Source: Candidatus Poribacteria bacterium
GTDB lineage: Bacteria > Poribacteria > WGA-4E > WGA-3G
Assembly: GCA_028818995.1 (NCBI GenBank)
Contig: JAPPMR010000804.1
Coordinates: forward strand, 1 to 5,832
DNA length: 5,832 nucleotides
Direction: 5' to 3'
Position numbers and translations under genes: made by a program. Of the stretch, positions 5,015 to 5,832 are shown one piece after another (the stretch's first letter is position 1; every line of letters begins with the position of its first letter). A model generated the notes under the pieces. The model saw only the letters and a list, made by a program, of their open reading frames with translations, made no database searches and was not told where the DNA came from.

Positions 5015-5620
5015 TTATGTTAATTTTAAAAAGTTCTCTAACATTTTTAATCCGACGCGCCCGCTTTTTTCCAAATGAAATTGTGTTGCGACCAGATTGT
5101 TATGGGCAATTGCACTACAAAATTCAAGTCCGTAAGTTGTTTTTCCGATAATCGTTTCCTCAACCTCTGGCACTGGATAATAAGCGTTGACAAAATAAAA
5201 ATGAGCAGGATTCGGTACGCCTTCAAAGATTTTATGCGGACGAACTTGCCTGACTTCATTCCATCCGATTTGAGGCACTTTGAGTCGCTTATGCGCGGGG
5301 TATTTTTTCACGTGACCCGATAGCAGTCCAAGGCATTCGGTATCCTCCTCCTCACTGTGTTCAAAAAGGATCTGGATACCGATACAGATGCCTAACATCG
5401 GTTTGCCAGTATCGTAAAACTTGAGAAGCACATCGTCAAGGGAATGGTCTTGCAAATTCCCCATAGTGGCTTTTGCAGCACCGACTCCAGGGAAAATCAC
5501 GCGTTCGGCATTGAGAATGGTTTCAGTATCATCTGTGATCTGGTTCTCATAACCGAGGCGATCCAGCGCACGCGCAACGCTTGTTAGATTTCCAGCTTTG
5601 TAGTCTATTATTGCAATCAT
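5015..5620 (-). CDS. hisH: Imidazole glycerol phosphate synthase, glutamine amidotransferase subunit
   Basis: This 201-residue protein is a class I glutamine amidotransferase of the HisH type, with normal length for the family. HisH hydrolyses glutamine and channels ammonia to HisF, which turns PRFAR into imidazole glycerol phosphate and AICAR, a step of histidine biosynthesis in the cytoplasm. Recognisable features are the start I-A-I-I-D-Y-K-A-G-N-L, the P-G-V-G-A loop (44-48), the nucleophile elbow L-G-I-C-I-G-I-Q with Cys79, the P-Q-I-G-W-N segment (116-121), F-V-N-A-Y-Y-P (143-149), and the catalytic His182 and Glu184 in Q-F-H-L-E-K-S-G. Most relatives have F-H-P-E-K-S; the Pro to Leu change leaves the triad intact. 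No hisF or other his gene adjoins it inside the window on the downstream side, where a 262-base spacer and the kinase follow. The start is preceded only by a weak GAG; a poor promoter match (TTGATT, 17 bases, TAGAGT at 5657-5629) lies just before it. Confidence 0.95.
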   Translation of the reverse strand: MIAIIDYKAGNLTSVARALDRLGYENQITDDTETILNAERVIFPGVGAAKATMGNLQDHSLDDVLLKFYDTGKPMLGICIGIQILFEHSEEEDTECLGLLSGHVKKYPAHKRLKVPQIGWNEVRQVRPHKIFEGVPNPAHFYFVNAYYPVPEVEETIIGKTTYGLEFCSAIAHNNLVATQFHLEKSGRVGLKMLENFLKLT

Positions 5621-5698
5621 TTATGTTTACTCTAACACATCCCGCTTTTTCAATCAAGCGAATTGTATCTGTGTGCAGGGTTATTCAGTTTTAAGAGT

Positions 5699-5738
5699 TT
5701 TCTGGTATTGAGATTTACTGAAAGTTAATACCCAGAAA
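5699..5738. repeat. Inverted repeat upstream of hisH
   Basis: TTTCTGGTATT (5699-5709) matches AATACCCAGAAA (5727-5738) as an inverted repeat of eleven pairs with one bulged C, separated by 17 bases. No T-tract follows on either strand, so it is not a convincing terminator. It lies about 80-120 bases upstream of hisH and could be an operator, an RNA hairpin or part of a dispersed repeat together with the element just to its right. The remainder of 5621-5832 shows no gene. Confidence 0.4.
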
Positions 5739-5766
5739 CATGAACATTGTTCTTTAGTCCCGCTGA

Positions 5767-5796
5767 ATGCCATACGCGCATTCATAGCGTTGATTT
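5767..5796 (+). repeat. Dispersed repeat, copy 2 (core CGCGCATT..GCGTTGATTT)
   Basis: The blocks TGCCA, CGCGCATT and GCGTTGATTT of the repeat at 1228-1253 recur here in the same order and orientation, with TA inserted on the left of the core and two extra bases on its right. A hairpin GAATGC (5765-5770) with GCATTC (5778-5783) overlaps it, and GTCCC (5757-5761) with GGGAC (5801-5805) frames it as an outer inverted pair. This suggests a small structured element of about 50 bases. It may continue past the right edge. Confidence 0.5.
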
Positions 5797-5832
5797 GGTA
5801 GGGACGATATGTTAAGTCTTCTATGCCGTTCC

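Overview
The window is bacterial and every convincing gene reads on the minus strand. Nothing on the plus strand looks like more than a shadow. From upstream to downstream in the direction of transcription the order is: hisH (glutaminase subunit of imidazole glycerol phosphate synthase), a membrane-anchored GAF-domain sensor histidine kinase, an NtrC-family sigma-54 response regulator, a first EutN/CcmL-type bacterial microcompartment (BMC) vertex protein, a repeat-filled spacer, a second and different EutN/CcmL-type vertex protein, a lipoprotein-like gene that overlaps it by 13 bases, and the first 27 codons of another exported protein that runs off the window edge.

The organism cannot be fixed from this sequence alone. 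The lipoprotein signal, the sigma-54 activator, paired EutN-type genes, F5/8C-like exported proteins and dispersed GTAGGTCGGGT...ACCCGAC palindromes together suggest a diderm lineage such as Poribacteria or the Planctomycetes group. I favour a Poribacteria-like genome, but this is an impression from gene style and repeat style, not a proof.

Between hisH and the kinase lies a 262-base spacer with three copies of an 11-base word, TGACTCTGAAA. Two are direct copies exactly 20 bases apart and one is inverted, an arrangement that looks like a control region for the kinase-regulator operon. The kinase and regulator form a canonical pair (kinase first, 56-base gap). The regulator is followed 52 bases later by the first vertex gene, so the signalling pair and shell gene may be co-transcribed. 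That suggests, but does not prove, that this system governs a microcompartment.

The 289-base spacer between the two vertex genes holds two inverted REP-like palindromes (a REPIN-like unit), one copy of a second dispersed repeat whose other copy lies at the far right end of the window, and a candidate promoter. Repeat insertion may therefore have split an originally tighter vertex-gene pair. The second vertex gene and the lipoprotein gene form a tight translational unit, with a strong Shine-Dalgarno sequence for the lipoprotein embedded in the vertex gene's 3' end. No BMC hexamer shell gene, encapsulated enzyme, tRNA, rRNA, CRISPR array or transposase gene is visible. The most interesting aspect is the linkage of a sigma-54 two-component system, two BMC vertex paralogues and exported proteins.
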